From Amycolatopsis mongoliensis (GTDB lineage Bacteria > Actinomycetota > Actinomycetes > Mycobacteriales > Pseudonocardiaceae): a DNA stretch of 64,000 bases. The position numbers and the translations under genes are program-made. Positions 37,316 through 52,573 of the stretch are shown here, piece after piece; position 1 is the stretch's first letter; each line of letters begins with the position of its first letter. Where the stretch lies: contig NZ_CP127295.1 in assembly GCF_030285665.1 (NCBI RefSeq), forward strand, positions 8,184,001 to 8,248,000, written 5' to 3'. The notes below the pieces were generated by a model. That model ran no database searches, was not told where the DNA came from, and saw only the letters and a program-made list of their open reading frames with translations.

Positions 37316-38086
37316 ATGGAAAACAGCACGTCAGGCCACATGTACGAGAGGATCGCGGCCGCCATCCGTGACCAGATCCTTGCTCGGACGCTCGAACCCG
37401 GCAGCCGACTTCCCACCCAGGGCGAGCTGAGCGACACGTACGGGGCATCGCGCATTGTGGTGCGTCAGGCGCTCGATCTCCTGGAGGCTGAAGGGCTCAT
37501 CGATCGGCAGCAGGGCGGCCGCGCGACTGTCCGGCTATACGACCCCCTCATCCGTCGCGCCGATCTTCACTACAGGTCGGAGCCGGGTGCGCCGTTCGCC
37601 GACGAGGCGATCGCAACCGAACGCGTGCCCAGGTACAGCTACGAGACCAAGCCGGACCGGGCGGGACTTGAGACAGCCCACCGACTCAAGATCAGCGTCG
37701 GCGACGAGGTCATGCGGACGGACTACGTGTCCTACGCGAACGACGAACCCAGGATGCTGACCACCTCGTACGAACCGCTCGCGATTACCCGGGGCACGCC
37801 CATCGAGAAGCCGGAGGAAGGACCCCTGATGGGCGCGGGGATCGTCGACCGCTTCACCTCCATCGGCCTCCGCCCCACCGAAGTCCGCGAACGCTTGCAC
37901 TCTCGGATGCCGCGTCCTTCGGAGGCTGAGCGGCTCCAGATCCGGCCCGGCACACCCGTAGTCGCCATCGTCCGGACGTCATTCAGCGGCAACACGCCAG
38001 TCGAGACCGCCGACATCCTCCTTGCTGCGAACCAGTACAAGCTGGAGTACACCACCAAGGTGGCACCGCTCCCGGCCGACTCGTAG
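37316..38086 (+). CDS. GntR-family (HutC/UTRA) regulator, KorSA-like
   Basis: A 256-residue regulator. An N-terminal winged helix (MYERIAAAIRDQILARTL; GSRLPTQGELSDTYGASRIV) is followed by a UTRA-type effector domain (EVMRTDYVSYANDEPRML; GIVDRFTSIGL). In pSAM2-type elements a GntR protein (KorSA) silences replication and transfer. ATG 37316 is preferred over in-frame upstream starts at 37310 and 37283 because GAGAG sits at a usable distance. Confidence 0.88.
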   Translation: MENSTSGHMYERIAAAIRDQILARTLEPGSRLPTQGELSDTYGASRIVVRQALDLLEAEGLIDRQQGGRATVRLYDPLIRRADLHYRSEPGAPFADEAIATERVPRYSYETKPDRAGLETAHRLKISVGDEVMRTDYVSYANDEPRMLTTSYEPLAITRGTPIEKPEEGPLMGAGIVDRFTSIGLRPTEVRERLHSRMPRPSEAERLQIRPGTPVVAIVRTSFSGNTPVETADILLAANQYKLEYTTKVAPLPADS

Positions 38087-38201
38087 CACGCAGTGACCAA
38101 CCGGCCGACGGACTCAGCTAGTCGGGTTGTCTCCCTACCGCAGCGACTCGATGTGTGGCACAACTGACGATGACAATCACCGTCAACTACTAGGAGTGCT
38201 G

Positions 38202-38588
38202 GTGTCTCTCACCGTTCCGGCCGAGCTGCTGAAGCAAGCCCAGGAGGGCGACGTCCGCGAGGATGACTTCCTCCGGTGCATCCAAGAGTCGCTGCCGTAC
38301 GCATGGTCGGTGGTGGCGGGTACCGCCGAGAAGGTCAACGCCAACGGCGCGGCAGTCGAGATCAACGAGGACGTTCCCCGGAACGACACCGAGTGGGGTC
38401 AGCTCTTCCGCCTCATGGCTAGCGACTCGATGCGAGCGGCCGTCGAGAAGAAGTTCGGCGTGCGCCTGGCCTTCCAGAACTGCTGCAAGGTCGGAGTCTT
38501 CGCCCCCACCGCCACGGCCGAGTACAACGAGTTCACCTCCGCCCGCGCCCAGGTCCTCAACCAGAAGCCCGAACTCCTGAACTGCTAG
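38202..38588 (+). CDS. SCO5389-family protein
   Basis: A 128-residue protein that begins VSLTVPAELLKQAQEGDVRE and contains IQESLPYAWSVVAG, VRLAFQNCCKVGVF and a C-terminal LNQKPELLNC, the pattern of the actinomycete SCO5389 family. Function unknown. GTG 38202 follows AGGAG. It is 115 bases after the GntR gene and is closed by a strong hairpin. Confidence 0.8.
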   Translation: MSLTVPAELLKQAQEGDVREDDFLRCIQESLPYAWSVVAGTAEKVNANGAAVEINEDVPRNDTEWGQLFRLMASDSMRAAVEKKFGVRLAFQNCCKVGVFAPTATAEYNEFTSARAQVLNQKPELLNC

Positions 38589-38600
38589 CCTCGATGGACG

Positions 38601-38649
38601 AACGCCCCGAGACTGCCGAGCAGGGCCAAACTCGCAGTCTCGGGGCGTT
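38601..38649 (+). terminator. 16-bp hairpin terminator
   Basis: A perfect 16-bp inverted repeat (38601-38616 with 38634-38649, arm AACGCCCCGAGACTGC) lies 12 bases after the SCO5389-family stop and ends before the ribosome-binding site of the next gene. Confidence 0.75.
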
Positions 38650-38682
38650 CCCATGCCTAGCCAGCCCGGAGGAGCCATCACC

Positions 38683-38925
38683 GTGGACGAGGACGAGTTC
38701 GAGCGCGTTCACCACGATCCGGACCCGATCCGGCGGGCAAAGCGGTCAACGGCGCTGATCGAGACCTACATGGGCCGCGTGGCCGAGCTATCGCGCCTAC
38801 GCAAAGAGGCGATCGAGCAAGCCCACGACGACGGCGGGATGAGCTATACCGAGATTGCTGCCGCCCTGGGCATCACCAAGGGCCGGATCACCCAGATTCG
38901 CTCTCAGTCCACGCCATCGTCCTGA
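38683..38925 (+). CDS. Small sigma-factor-like HTH protein
   Basis: An 80-residue protein. A helical N-terminus (FERVHHDPDPIRRAKRST) is followed by a sigma region 4-like HTH (MSYTEIAAALGITKGRITQI, about residues 54-73). GTG 38683 is preferred over ATG 38653 because GGAGGAG lies 8 bases before it, while the ATG sits against the hairpin. It probably regulates element genes. Confidence 0.78.
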   Translation: MDEDEFERVHHDPDPIRRAKRSTALIETYMGRVAELSRLRKEAIEQAHDDGGMSYTEIAAALGITKGRITQIRSQSTPSS

Positions 38926-39311
38926 CTGCCGCGACGTCCGACAAAACCGGTGTGTTCAGAGTTTCTTTTCTTGTTCAAGGCGGCCCCTCCGGGGCCGCGC
39001 CGCTATCGGCCGGCACGCGCGGGGCCCGCCTCCGGCACCCACGCGACCGGCCGGCGGCTACACCGGGGGCCGCAGCTCAAGAAGAAGGATGTCCTCGCCG
39101 GACGGGCAGGTCTCCGAGATGGCCGAGTCGAGCGCGGCGGTTGCGTCCGTGTGCGGCCAAACGGCATCTCGACGACCTCCCGGAGGGCTATCACGCCGCG
39201 TCAAGGGGGCAGCCGAGCAGGTAGGCGACGGTCGAGCGGGAAGTGCCCCCTTGACACAGCGTGATCGGGCTGCGCCAGGTCGACGAGATGCCGAAAGGCC
39301 ACCCACTCGAT
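38926..39311. other. Non-coding stretch with two inverted repeats
   Basis: No convincing gene. An 8-bp hairpin (38980-38987 with 38991-38998) may terminate the HTH gene. A 12-bp perfect inverted repeat GTCAAGGGGGCA/TGCCCCCTTGAC spans 39200-39255 with a 32-base loop and lies downstream of the cargo genes. Confidence 0.5.
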
Positions 39312-39761
39312 TTATTTCCAGACCGTAGTGGCTTCCGCATCGAAATCTTCCTCTTGGGCAAGCTCGACTGAATCGCCAATTGAAACAACACTTTGATCCG
39401 GAGAAATTGATTCCCCTGCCGACGGGTCTCGCCTCAACGTCTCGTAGCGAGTTTCCCATTTAGGAGGCTGGAACGCATTAGCGAGACTAACTCCTTCAAA
39501 CCTGCCCCCCACATTCACCTTGCGAGAACGGAAGGTTCGAGCGATGCAGAATCTTTCGGCAACCTCGACGGCGCGAATCAGCACCTTAACTTTTGCAATC
39601 TGGCCAATCACTTCGTTGGTATCGGGATCAAGAACCTCAACGGGACTTCCTTTAACTCGGAAGACCATGCCCTCTACAACCCCATGAAGTGACCCGCGAT
39701 TGATGATCAGTTCACGATCGCTCGTCACCTGGGCAACCTTACCAACGATCTCATTCGTCAC
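39312..39761 (-). CDS. AICE cargo protein B, beta-rich, unknown function
   Basis: A 149-residue protein. Its first 70 residues (IVGKVAQVTSDRELIINRGS; GVVEGMVFRVKGSPVEVLD; EVIGQIAKVKVLI) look like a small beta-barrel similar in pattern to FlgT-C/SH3-like domains. The tail is acidic. The ATG overlaps the stop of the membrane gene upstream by 4 bases, so the pair is co-translated. Base composition is visibly less GC-rich than the rest of the element. Function unknown. Confidence 0.7.
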   Translation of the reverse strand: MTNEIVGKVAQVTSDRELIINRGSLHGVVEGMVFRVKGSPVEVLDPDTNEVIGQIAKVKVLIRAVEVAERFCIARTFRSRKVNVGGRFEGVSLANAFQPPKWETRYETLRRDPSAGESISPDQSVVSIGDSVELAQEEDFDAEATTVWK

Positions 39762-40279
39762 TTTTCCACCTCGTTTCCAGTGGAGGCCGTCGGCATACGC
39801 GATCCCCTGGTCTCATACCTACGGAATTCATCATCGTAAACATCCTGAGCCAAGTCGCCCCAGTCTTCAATCGAGGTCGCCGTTGACTGAATTTCTGACC
39901 GTAGGTTATCCGCCATATTCTCAAGCCAATCTGCGACTCTATTTGGGTCGTGCGTTCCTCCCCGAACCGCCGCATTCCGAATCGAGTCAACCTGACCCTC
40001 CGTCCGAACAACCATTACTCGAAGCCGGAGAATCTGATCAAACTTACGACGTATCGCAGGCCGAGCTTGATTTCGCACCGCCTGACGAGAGGAGTCGACA
40101 GAGAGAATGGACCCCAGAGCCGCACCGGCAATAGCAGAAAGAACCTGAGCCCCTACAGTCCAAGGCTTGTCAAGATTGCCGACCACAAGGAGAACGGCGC
40201 AGACAAGAATCACGGCAGCAAGAACGAAGGCGAGCAGCTTCCGCTTCCAGCTCGTCGCATCCACGCTTCCCTTGACCAC
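39758..40279 (-). CDS. AICE cargo protein A, membrane protein of unknown function
   Basis: A 173-residue protein with two N-terminal membrane segments (LLAFVLAAVILVCAVLLVVG; AQVLSAIAGAALGSILSV) and a long cytoplasmic, charged, helical C-terminus (RRKFDQILRLRVMVVRTEGQ; NMADNLRSEIQSTATSIEDW). It is coupled to the beta-rich partner downstream. The pair sits in the cargo position between the regulatory genes and the right att repeat. A defence or surface role is possible but not shown. Confidence 0.7.
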   Translation of the reverse strand: MVKGSVDATSWKRKLLAFVLAAVILVCAVLLVVGNLDKPWTVGAQVLSAIAGAALGSILSVDSSRQAVRNQARPAIRRKFDQILRLRVMVVRTEGQVDSIRNAAVRGGTHDPNRVADWLENMADNLRSEIQSTATSIEDWGDLAQDVYDDEFRRYETRGSRMPTASTGNEVEK

Positions 40280-40552
40280 CCGGCCATCTTCTCACGTCAG
40301 TATGCAGAGCGTAGTGACGACTCGTTGCATTGCAAAGAGTAGCACTGTCGCTACTTTCAGTAGTACCAGGAGGGGTGGGCCGATCGGACCGCGCTACCGG
40401 GTGCCTGCACACAGACGAGTACTGACAGCCCACATTCTGCCCACACCGCACCAGCGAGCGACGATAGATGATCACGACCAAGGACCCAGAACATGCCTGC
40501 ACAACGGCAATAGCCAAGCAGACGCGCACGTCCTCGATCCAGTGAGTAAGTG
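40280..40552. other. Non-coding right end of the AICE with arm-like repeat
   Basis: No gene is supported. GCCCACATTCTGCCCACAC at 40428-40446 matches the att-repeat motif (27883-27901) at 18 of 19 positions and may be an integrase or excisionase arm site. The upstream part probably holds the promoter of the cargo pair. Confidence 0.55.
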
Positions 40553-40706
40553 CAAGGGGTCGCAGGTTCAAATCCTGTCAGCCCGACCGGATAGGCCACG
40601 TTCACACAGGTGGACGTGGCTTTTTTCATTCCCCAGGTAGCTCCGGACGCGACTCAGCCCCGGGGCTGCCCACATTTTGCCCACACGCCCCGGGGCTGAT
40701 CATCAC
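40553..40706. repeat. Right attachment repeat (154 bp)
   Basis: Identical to 27768-27921. It begins with the 34-base tRNA-Pro 3' fragment and includes a second copy of the tRNA terminator. No functional tRNA is present because the 5' half is missing. Confidence 0.93.
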
Positions 40707-40841
40707 CTCGCCGTTCGCGCGGTCACCGGTCAGTACGGCGGCGAACCGTACCAGGCTGGGCAGTTGCTCACGTGAGAACTCTTCGAACTGCACGCCCCTC
40801 AAGATGCCGCTGCGACGCGGGTCTGTTGCAGTTGCGCTCAC
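40707..40841 (-). pseudogene. N-terminal fragment of an ECF (SigE-type) sigma factor
   Basis: From GTG 40841 about 45 codons read VQFEEFSREQLPSLVRFAAV then LTGDRA, the region-2 start of actinomycete extracytoplasmic-function sigma factors. Homology stops at the edge of the right att repeat, after which the frame continues briefly into repeat sequence. The rest of the gene is absent, so this is a remnant left by an insertion or deletion at this junction. Confidence 0.72.
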
Positions 40842-42617
<1,776 letters not shown>

Positions 42618-42647
42618 CCGGCCCACCCGACCGGAAGCTGTCCCGCC

Positions 42648-42680
42648 AGGAGCCCCAGCCGCCCAGCGGCTGGGGCTCCT
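42648..42680 (+). terminator. Terminator of the GH62 gene
   Basis: A perfect 15-bp inverted repeat (42648-42662 with 42666-42680) with a 3-base loop, 31 bases after the GH62 stop. Confidence 0.8.
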
Positions 42681-42836
42681 TCCGGTCGGCGTGTCGTCCT
42701 TGCGGGAAGCCCTGACTGCCGGAATGGGGCGAGCGCGAACCGGTGTCAGCGCCGGTCATGCGCACCTGCGGTACGGCGCCGAGGAGCCGGCCAGGATTCC
42801 GGCGTACGACTGGAGCGAGGCCGCAGGCCGGCAAAG

Positions 42837-42886
42837 CGCAGGCTGGGTCCGCCGAACCGGGTCAGGTCCGGCGGACCCAGCCTGCG
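42837..42886 (-). terminator. Terminator of the GH29-GH59-GH54-GH10 operon
   Basis: A perfect 18-bp inverted repeat (42837-42854 with 42869-42886) with a 14-base loop, 43 bases beyond the xylanase stop on the minus strand. It faces the GH62 terminator. Confidence 0.8.
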
Positions 42887-42928
42887 TGTCTTCAGGTCAG
42901 GTGCCCGGTACCGCCGAGGTCGGCGGTC

Positions 42929-45840
<2,912 letters not shown>

Positions 45841-45874
45841 CAGCGAACTCCTTTGTCCGGAAGAGATGGTCCTG

Positions 45875-48292
<2,418 letters not shown>

Positions 48293-50266
48293 TCAGACGG
48301 CCGTGACGGTCCACTGGTTGTTGGTGCTGCTGTTCGGGGCCCACAGGACGACGGTGGACCCGGCCGTGGTGTTGCCCGCGCCGTCGAGCGCGGTGCCGGT
48401 GCCCCGGTTGACGATCTGGTAGCGCCCGTTGCCCAGGCCGGCCAGCCGCCACTGCTGGCTGTCGCCGCCGTTCCAGGCCGCCTGCACCGCCGTGACGCCG
48501 TTGCCGGTCCGGCCGCCGCTGTCGGCGACCATGCCGTTGGTGCGGTTGACGATCCGGTAGTACCCACTGCCGAGGTCGGCCAGCTGCCATTGCAGATTGG
48601 CGGAACCGTCGTAGGACCACTGCTTGAGCACCGACCCGGACGCGACGTTCCCGCCGCTGTCGAGCACCAGACCGGTGGTGACGTTCGCGATCCGCACCCA
48701 GCCCGTGGGCACCGGACCGGACCCCGGGGCCGGGATCTGGCCGGAGAAGGTCAGCTTCACCACGTACGCCGGAGCGCTGAACGGCGCCGTGGCCGACGGC
48801 AGCCGGATGTGCAGCCCGGAGCCGTCCTGGGTGCGGTCGGGCAGGTCGGTGTAGGAACCGGCGGTGGGGCCGAGCAGCTGCACGGTCTTCAGCGAGGCGA
48901 GGTTGATCCGGCTCGAGCCGAGCGTCGTGATGTCCAGCGTGCCGCCCGGCCAGCCCAGGACCGTGGCGTACAGGACGGTGCCGTCCTTGCTGCGCGTGAA
49001 CCGGATGTCGCGGTTGGTGCCCTCGCGCGGGGTCGTGAAGGAGCCGCCACCCATCTGCGTCGGACCCTCGCCGTAGGCAGACCACGCGCGGGTGGCGTAG
49101 ATCGACTCGCCGAAGCGGGCGAGGTAGTCGCCGAGGCCGAGCAGGATCGTCCGCTGTCCCGCGGGGATGGTGCCGTCGGCCATCGGCGCGATGTTCAGCA
49201 GCATGGTGCCGTTCTTGCTGACGCGGTCGATCAGCGCGTGCAGCATCGCCTTCATCGAGTAGTAGCCGATGCCGGCCGTGTAGCACCAGCTGGAGCTGGA
49301 GATGCTGTCGTCGGTCAGCCAGTACGGGTTCTGGATGTCCCCCGGACCGCCGCGCTCGAAGTCGAAGACCTCGCCGCGGTCGTTGAAGCCGTCCTTGTAG
49401 GTGGCGACGACGTCCTTGTTCCACGCGACGGCCTGGTTGAAGTAGTACGCCAGGAAGTTCAGCCGCCGGGACTCGTCGACGCGGGGGAGGTTGAAGTCCT
49501 GCCAGAGCAGGTCCGGCTGGTAGCCGGCGACGACCTCGGCGAGTTTGTCGTACCAGAGCTGGTTTTCCGCCGGCGAACCCAGCTGGCCGTAGAGCTTGCG
49601 CAGACTGGCGTCCGACTGCGCCGGCACGTGGTCGTAGTAGCCGGTGAAGTGGTAGGCGTGGTGCAGGGAAACCATGAACTTGAGGCCCCGCTCGCGGATC
49701 GCGTCGGCGTGCAGCCGCACCAGGTCCAGCCGCGGCCCCTTGGCGACCGAGTTCCACTCGTTGACGGCACTGTTCCACATCGAGAAGCCGTCGTGGTGCT
49801 CGGCGACGGGTCCGGCGAACCTGGCACCGGCGTCGGCGAACAGCTGCGCCCACTCCGCCGGGTCGAAGTTCCCGCCGGCGGACTTGAGCTTCGGCGCGAA
49901 CTGGACCCAGTTGCCCGCCTTGTCCCGGGCCCCGTTGACGAAGTTGTGGTACGGCCACGCCGACGGGTCGCCGTACACGGCCTTGTGGTGGTTGTTCTCG
50001 CTGGACCCGCCGACGTACATGGTGCGGGGGTACCACTCGTTGCCGAACGCCGGGACGCTGAAGACACCCCAGTGGAAGTAGATGCCGAACTTGGCGTCCT
50101 GGAACCACTCCGCCGCGGGCGGATGCTGGTCGACCGATGACCAGGTGGGCGTGTAACTGCCCGGACCGGCGGTGGCCGAGGCGATTCCGCCACGCAGGAG
50201 CCCGGCTGCCGCCGCGCCGCTCACCGTGATCAGGCCCAGTATCGTGCGACGGCTGAACTCGGGCAT
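48293..50266 (-). CDS. Secreted GH29 alpha-L-fucosidase with ricin-type lectin domain
   Basis: A 657-residue protein with a twin-arginine-type signal (SRRTILGLITVSGAAAAGLL). The GH29 domain shows FGIYFHWGVFSVPAFGNEWY, EHHDGFSMWNS and the nucleophile Asp in LLWQDFNLP. The last 140 residues are a ricin-like lectin domain of a different subtype from the neighbouring CBM13s (YRIVNRTNG and YQIVNRGTG repeats). It removes fucose from plant glycans. It is first in the operon, and a LacI-type operator lies 33 bases upstream. Confidence 0.94.
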   Translation of the reverse strand: MPEFSRRTILGLITVSGAAAAGLLRGGIASATAGPGSYTPTWSSVDQHPPAAEWFQDAKFGIYFHWGVFSVPAFGNEWYPRTMYVGGSSENNHHKAVYGDPSAWPYHNFVNGARDKAGNWVQFAPKLKSAGGNFDPAEWAQLFADAGARFAGPVAEHHDGFSMWNSAVNEWNSVAKGPRLDLVRLHADAIRERGLKFMVSLHHAYHFTGYYDHVPAQSDASLRKLYGQLGSPAENQLWYDKLAEVVAGYQPDLLWQDFNLPRVDESRRLNFLAYYFNQAVAWNKDVVATYKDGFNDRGEVFDFERGGPGDIQNPYWLTDDSISSSSWCYTAGIGYYSMKAMLHALIDRVSKNGTMLLNIAPMADGTIPAGQRTILLGLGDYLARFGESIYATRAWSAYGEGPTQMGGGSFTTPREGTNRDIRFTRSKDGTVLYATVLGWPGGTLDITTLGSSRINLASLKTVQLLGPTAGSYTDLPDRTQDGSGLHIRLPSATAPFSAPAYVVKLTFSGQIPAPGSGPVPTGWVRIANVTTGLVLDSGGNVASGSVLKQWSYDGSANLQWQLADLGSGYYRIVNRTNGMVADSGGRTGNGVTAVQAAWNGGDSQQWRLAGLGNGRYQIVNRGTGTALDGAGNTTAGSTVVLWAPNSSTNNQWTVTAV

Positions 50267-50298
50267 GGCGCGAAAGCCTCCTCGGCTCCAAAGGATTG

Positions 50299-50312
50299 AG
50301 TTAGCGCTAACA
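50299..50312. promoter_or_regulatory. LacI-type operator of the four-enzyme operon
   Basis: AGTTAGCGCTAACA differs by one base from the perfect site at 55267 and keeps the central TTAGCGCTAA palindrome. It lies just upstream of the GH29 gene. Confidence 0.8.
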
Positions 50313-50913
50313 TCACTCCGGTTGCCGACGACTGCCCGTTTCCGCCACCGCGTCCCCCGCGTCGCGGCGACCTCGGACCACCGGAACCGATAACATGTTC
50401 TAGGCGCAGCCGACGTCGCCGGTCAAGCCCGGCGCCGAGCCGGAATCGAGGCAGGCGACGAAACCCCAGCGTGCACCGCACGGACGGGGTGTAACTTTCA
50501 TGCATCCCGGCGACTTCTTGTGAGCGTGAACATCCCCGTGGCACACTGCTGCTCGCCTGGCTCTGGAGCGCGAGCAACGGTGACGACAACCGAAGGAGCA
50601 CCCGTGGAAGTCGCGTCCCCACCTTCGGCGATCCTCGAGCCCCGGCGTGCCCTCGCGCTGATCGCCGGACTGCCGTGCGCCCCGGGGTTGTTCCCGGCGG
50701 TGGCCCGGGCGGACGGCACCGGGGGCACTCCGGCCGGCAGCTGCACCGTCCCCGGCACCGGCGGCAGCGGCTACCTGTTCCCGTGAACTGGGGGCAGTTC
50801 GCCGCCTGACGCCACGACCGTGGCGGCCGGCCCGGGTGAACGAGCGCTTCGGCATCGCCGGCCGCCACCACTTCGCGCCGGTTCCGCCTCCCACCACCTG
50901 AGAAGGGGCCACC
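50313..50913. other. Intergenic region with a possible gene remnant
   Basis: About 600 bases between divergent glycosidase genes. A short frame (50604-50786) encodes a signal-like stretch (LEPRRALALIAGLPCAPG) and then GTPAGSCTVPGTGGSGYLF before a stop. This may be a decayed secreted protein. No clear copy of the LacI operator is seen upstream of the GH27 gene. Confidence 0.4.
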
Positions 50914-52551
50914 ATGCCCGCTCGACCGCGCCACCGCGTCCTGCACCTGCTCACCGCCGTGGCCACCGCCCTGGCCGTGGCCACCGTGACACCAGCCGCC
51001 GCGGCCGCGCCGGGGAGCCCGGCGCTCACCCCGCCGCTGGGCTGGAACAGCTGGAACAGCTTCGGCTGCGGCGTCACCGAAACGGCCATTCGCCAGGCGG
51101 CCGACGCGATGGTCTCGTCGGGGATGAAGGACGCGGGCTACCAGTACGTCGTCGTCGACGACTGCTGGTTCGACCCGCAACGCGACTCCCAAGGCGCTCT
51201 GCGCGCCAGCCCGTCGAAGTTCCCGAGCGGCATGAAGGCCCTGGGCGACTACATTCACGGCCGTGGCCTGAAGTTCGGCATCTACCAGGTGCCGACCGAC
51301 CGCACCTGCGCCCAGCGCACCGGCAGCTACCCCGGCTCCACCGGCAGCGCGGGCCACGAAGTCCAGGACGCCCGCACGTTCGCGTCCTGGGGCGTGGACT
51401 ACCTCAAGTACGACTGGTGCTCCCCCGCCGGCACCCGCGACGAGCAGGTCGCCCGGTTCACGGTGATGCGCGATGCGGTGCGCGCCACCGGGCGCCCGAT
51501 CGTCTACAGCATCAACCCCAACAGCTACCACGCCATCACCGGGGACAAGTACGACTGGGGCCAGGTCGCGGACCTCTGGCGGACCACCGAAGACCTGCTG
51601 GACATCTGGCAGAACGGCAACACCAACAGCTACCCGATGGGCGTGGGCAACGTCCTCGACGTCACCGCCCCGCTGGCCGCGCAGGCCGGTCCGGGACACT
51701 GGAACGACCCGGACATGCTCGTGGTCGGCCGGCCCGGGCTGTCGCTGACCGAATCCCGCGCCCACTTCGCCCTGTGGGCCCTCATGGCCGCGCCGTTGAT
51801 GGCGGGCAACGACATCCGCACGATGTCGGCCGACATCAGCGCCGTGCTCCGCAACCCGCGGCTGCTGGCGGTCGACCAGGACCGGCTCGGCGCCGGGGGC
51901 CGCCGGGTGCGCGACGACGGCGATGTCGAGGTCTTCGCCAAACCCCTGGCCGACGGCTCGGTCGCGGTCGGGCTGCTCAACCGCGGCAGCGCCACGACCA
52001 CGGTGAGCACCACCGCGGCGCAGATCGGGCTGTCCGGCACGGCGTTCACTCTGACCGACCTGTGGACCGGCGCCACGTCCGCGGCCGGCGCCCCGATCAC
52101 CGCGAGCGTCCCGTCGCACGGCGTCGCGGCTTACCGGGTGTCCGGTGGTTCCCCGCTGAGCGCCACGACGTCACGGCTGCGCGGCACGGGTTCCGGCCGC
52201 TGCCTCGACGTCGACAACGCCTCGACGGCCGCCGGTGCGGGCACGCTGATCTGGGACTGCCAGACCGCGGCGAACCAGCTGTGGACGAGCTGGGAAACCG
52301 GCGAAGTGCGCGTCTTCGGCGACAAGTGCCTCGACGCCGACCACCAGGGCACCACCAACGGCACCCGGGTGATCAGCTGGCCGTGCACCGGGCAGGACAA
52401 CCAGAAGTGGACGTTCGGTGCGGACGGCTCGATCCGCAACGTCCATTCCGGACTGTGTCTGGACGCCGAAGGCGCGGGCACCGCCAACGGCACCCACGCG
52501 ATCCTGTGGAGCTGCAACGGCCAGCCGAACCAGCGGTGGAGCCGCGCCTGA
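50914..52551 (+). CDS. Secreted GH27 alpha-galactosidase with C-terminal CBM13
   Basis: A 545-residue secreted enzyme. After a signal peptide (to about residue 32), the GH27 domain begins LTPPLGWNSWNSFGCGV. The nucleophile is Asp167 in YLKYDWC and the acid/base Asp lies in LWRTTEDLL; GHWNDPDML is also present. A ricin-type CBM13 occupies about residues 420-545. It removes alpha-galactose from galactomannan or arabinogalactan side chains. AGAAGGGG precedes the ATG. The decayed esterase gene follows after 22 bases. Confidence 0.95.
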   Translation: MPARPRHRVLHLLTAVATALAVATVTPAAAAAPGSPALTPPLGWNSWNSFGCGVTETAIRQAADAMVSSGMKDAGYQYVVVDDCWFDPQRDSQGALRASPSKFPSGMKALGDYIHGRGLKFGIYQVPTDRTCAQRTGSYPGSTGSAGHEVQDARTFASWGVDYLKYDWCSPAGTRDEQVARFTVMRDAVRATGRPIVYSINPNSYHAITGDKYDWGQVADLWRTTEDLLDIWQNGNTNSYPMGVGNVLDVTAPLAAQAGPGHWNDPDMLVVGRPGLSLTESRAHFALWALMAAPLMAGNDIRTMSADISAVLRNPRLLAVDQDRLGAGGRRVRDDGDVEVFAKPLADGSVAVGLLNRGSATTTVSTTAAQIGLSGTAFTLTDLWTGATSAAGAPITASVPSHGVAAYRVSGGSPLSATTSRLRGTGSGRCLDVDNASTAAGAGTLIWDCQTAANQLWTSWETGEVRVFGDKCLDADHQGTTNGTRVISWPCTGQDNQKWTFGADGSIRNVHSGLCLDAEGAGTANGTHAILWSCNGQPNQRWSRA

Positions 52552-52573
52552 ACCCACCGAAAGGAGATCCACG

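Noticed and set aside
40280..40552. Open frames at the right end of the AICE
   Set aside because: Frames on both strands lack ribosome-binding sites and protein-like composition, and they run through the att motif and tRNA fragment.
40553..40600. Second tRNA-Pro
   Set aside because: Only the 3' 34 bases of the tRNA are present in the right att repeat; acceptor 5' strand, D-arm and anticodon are missing.
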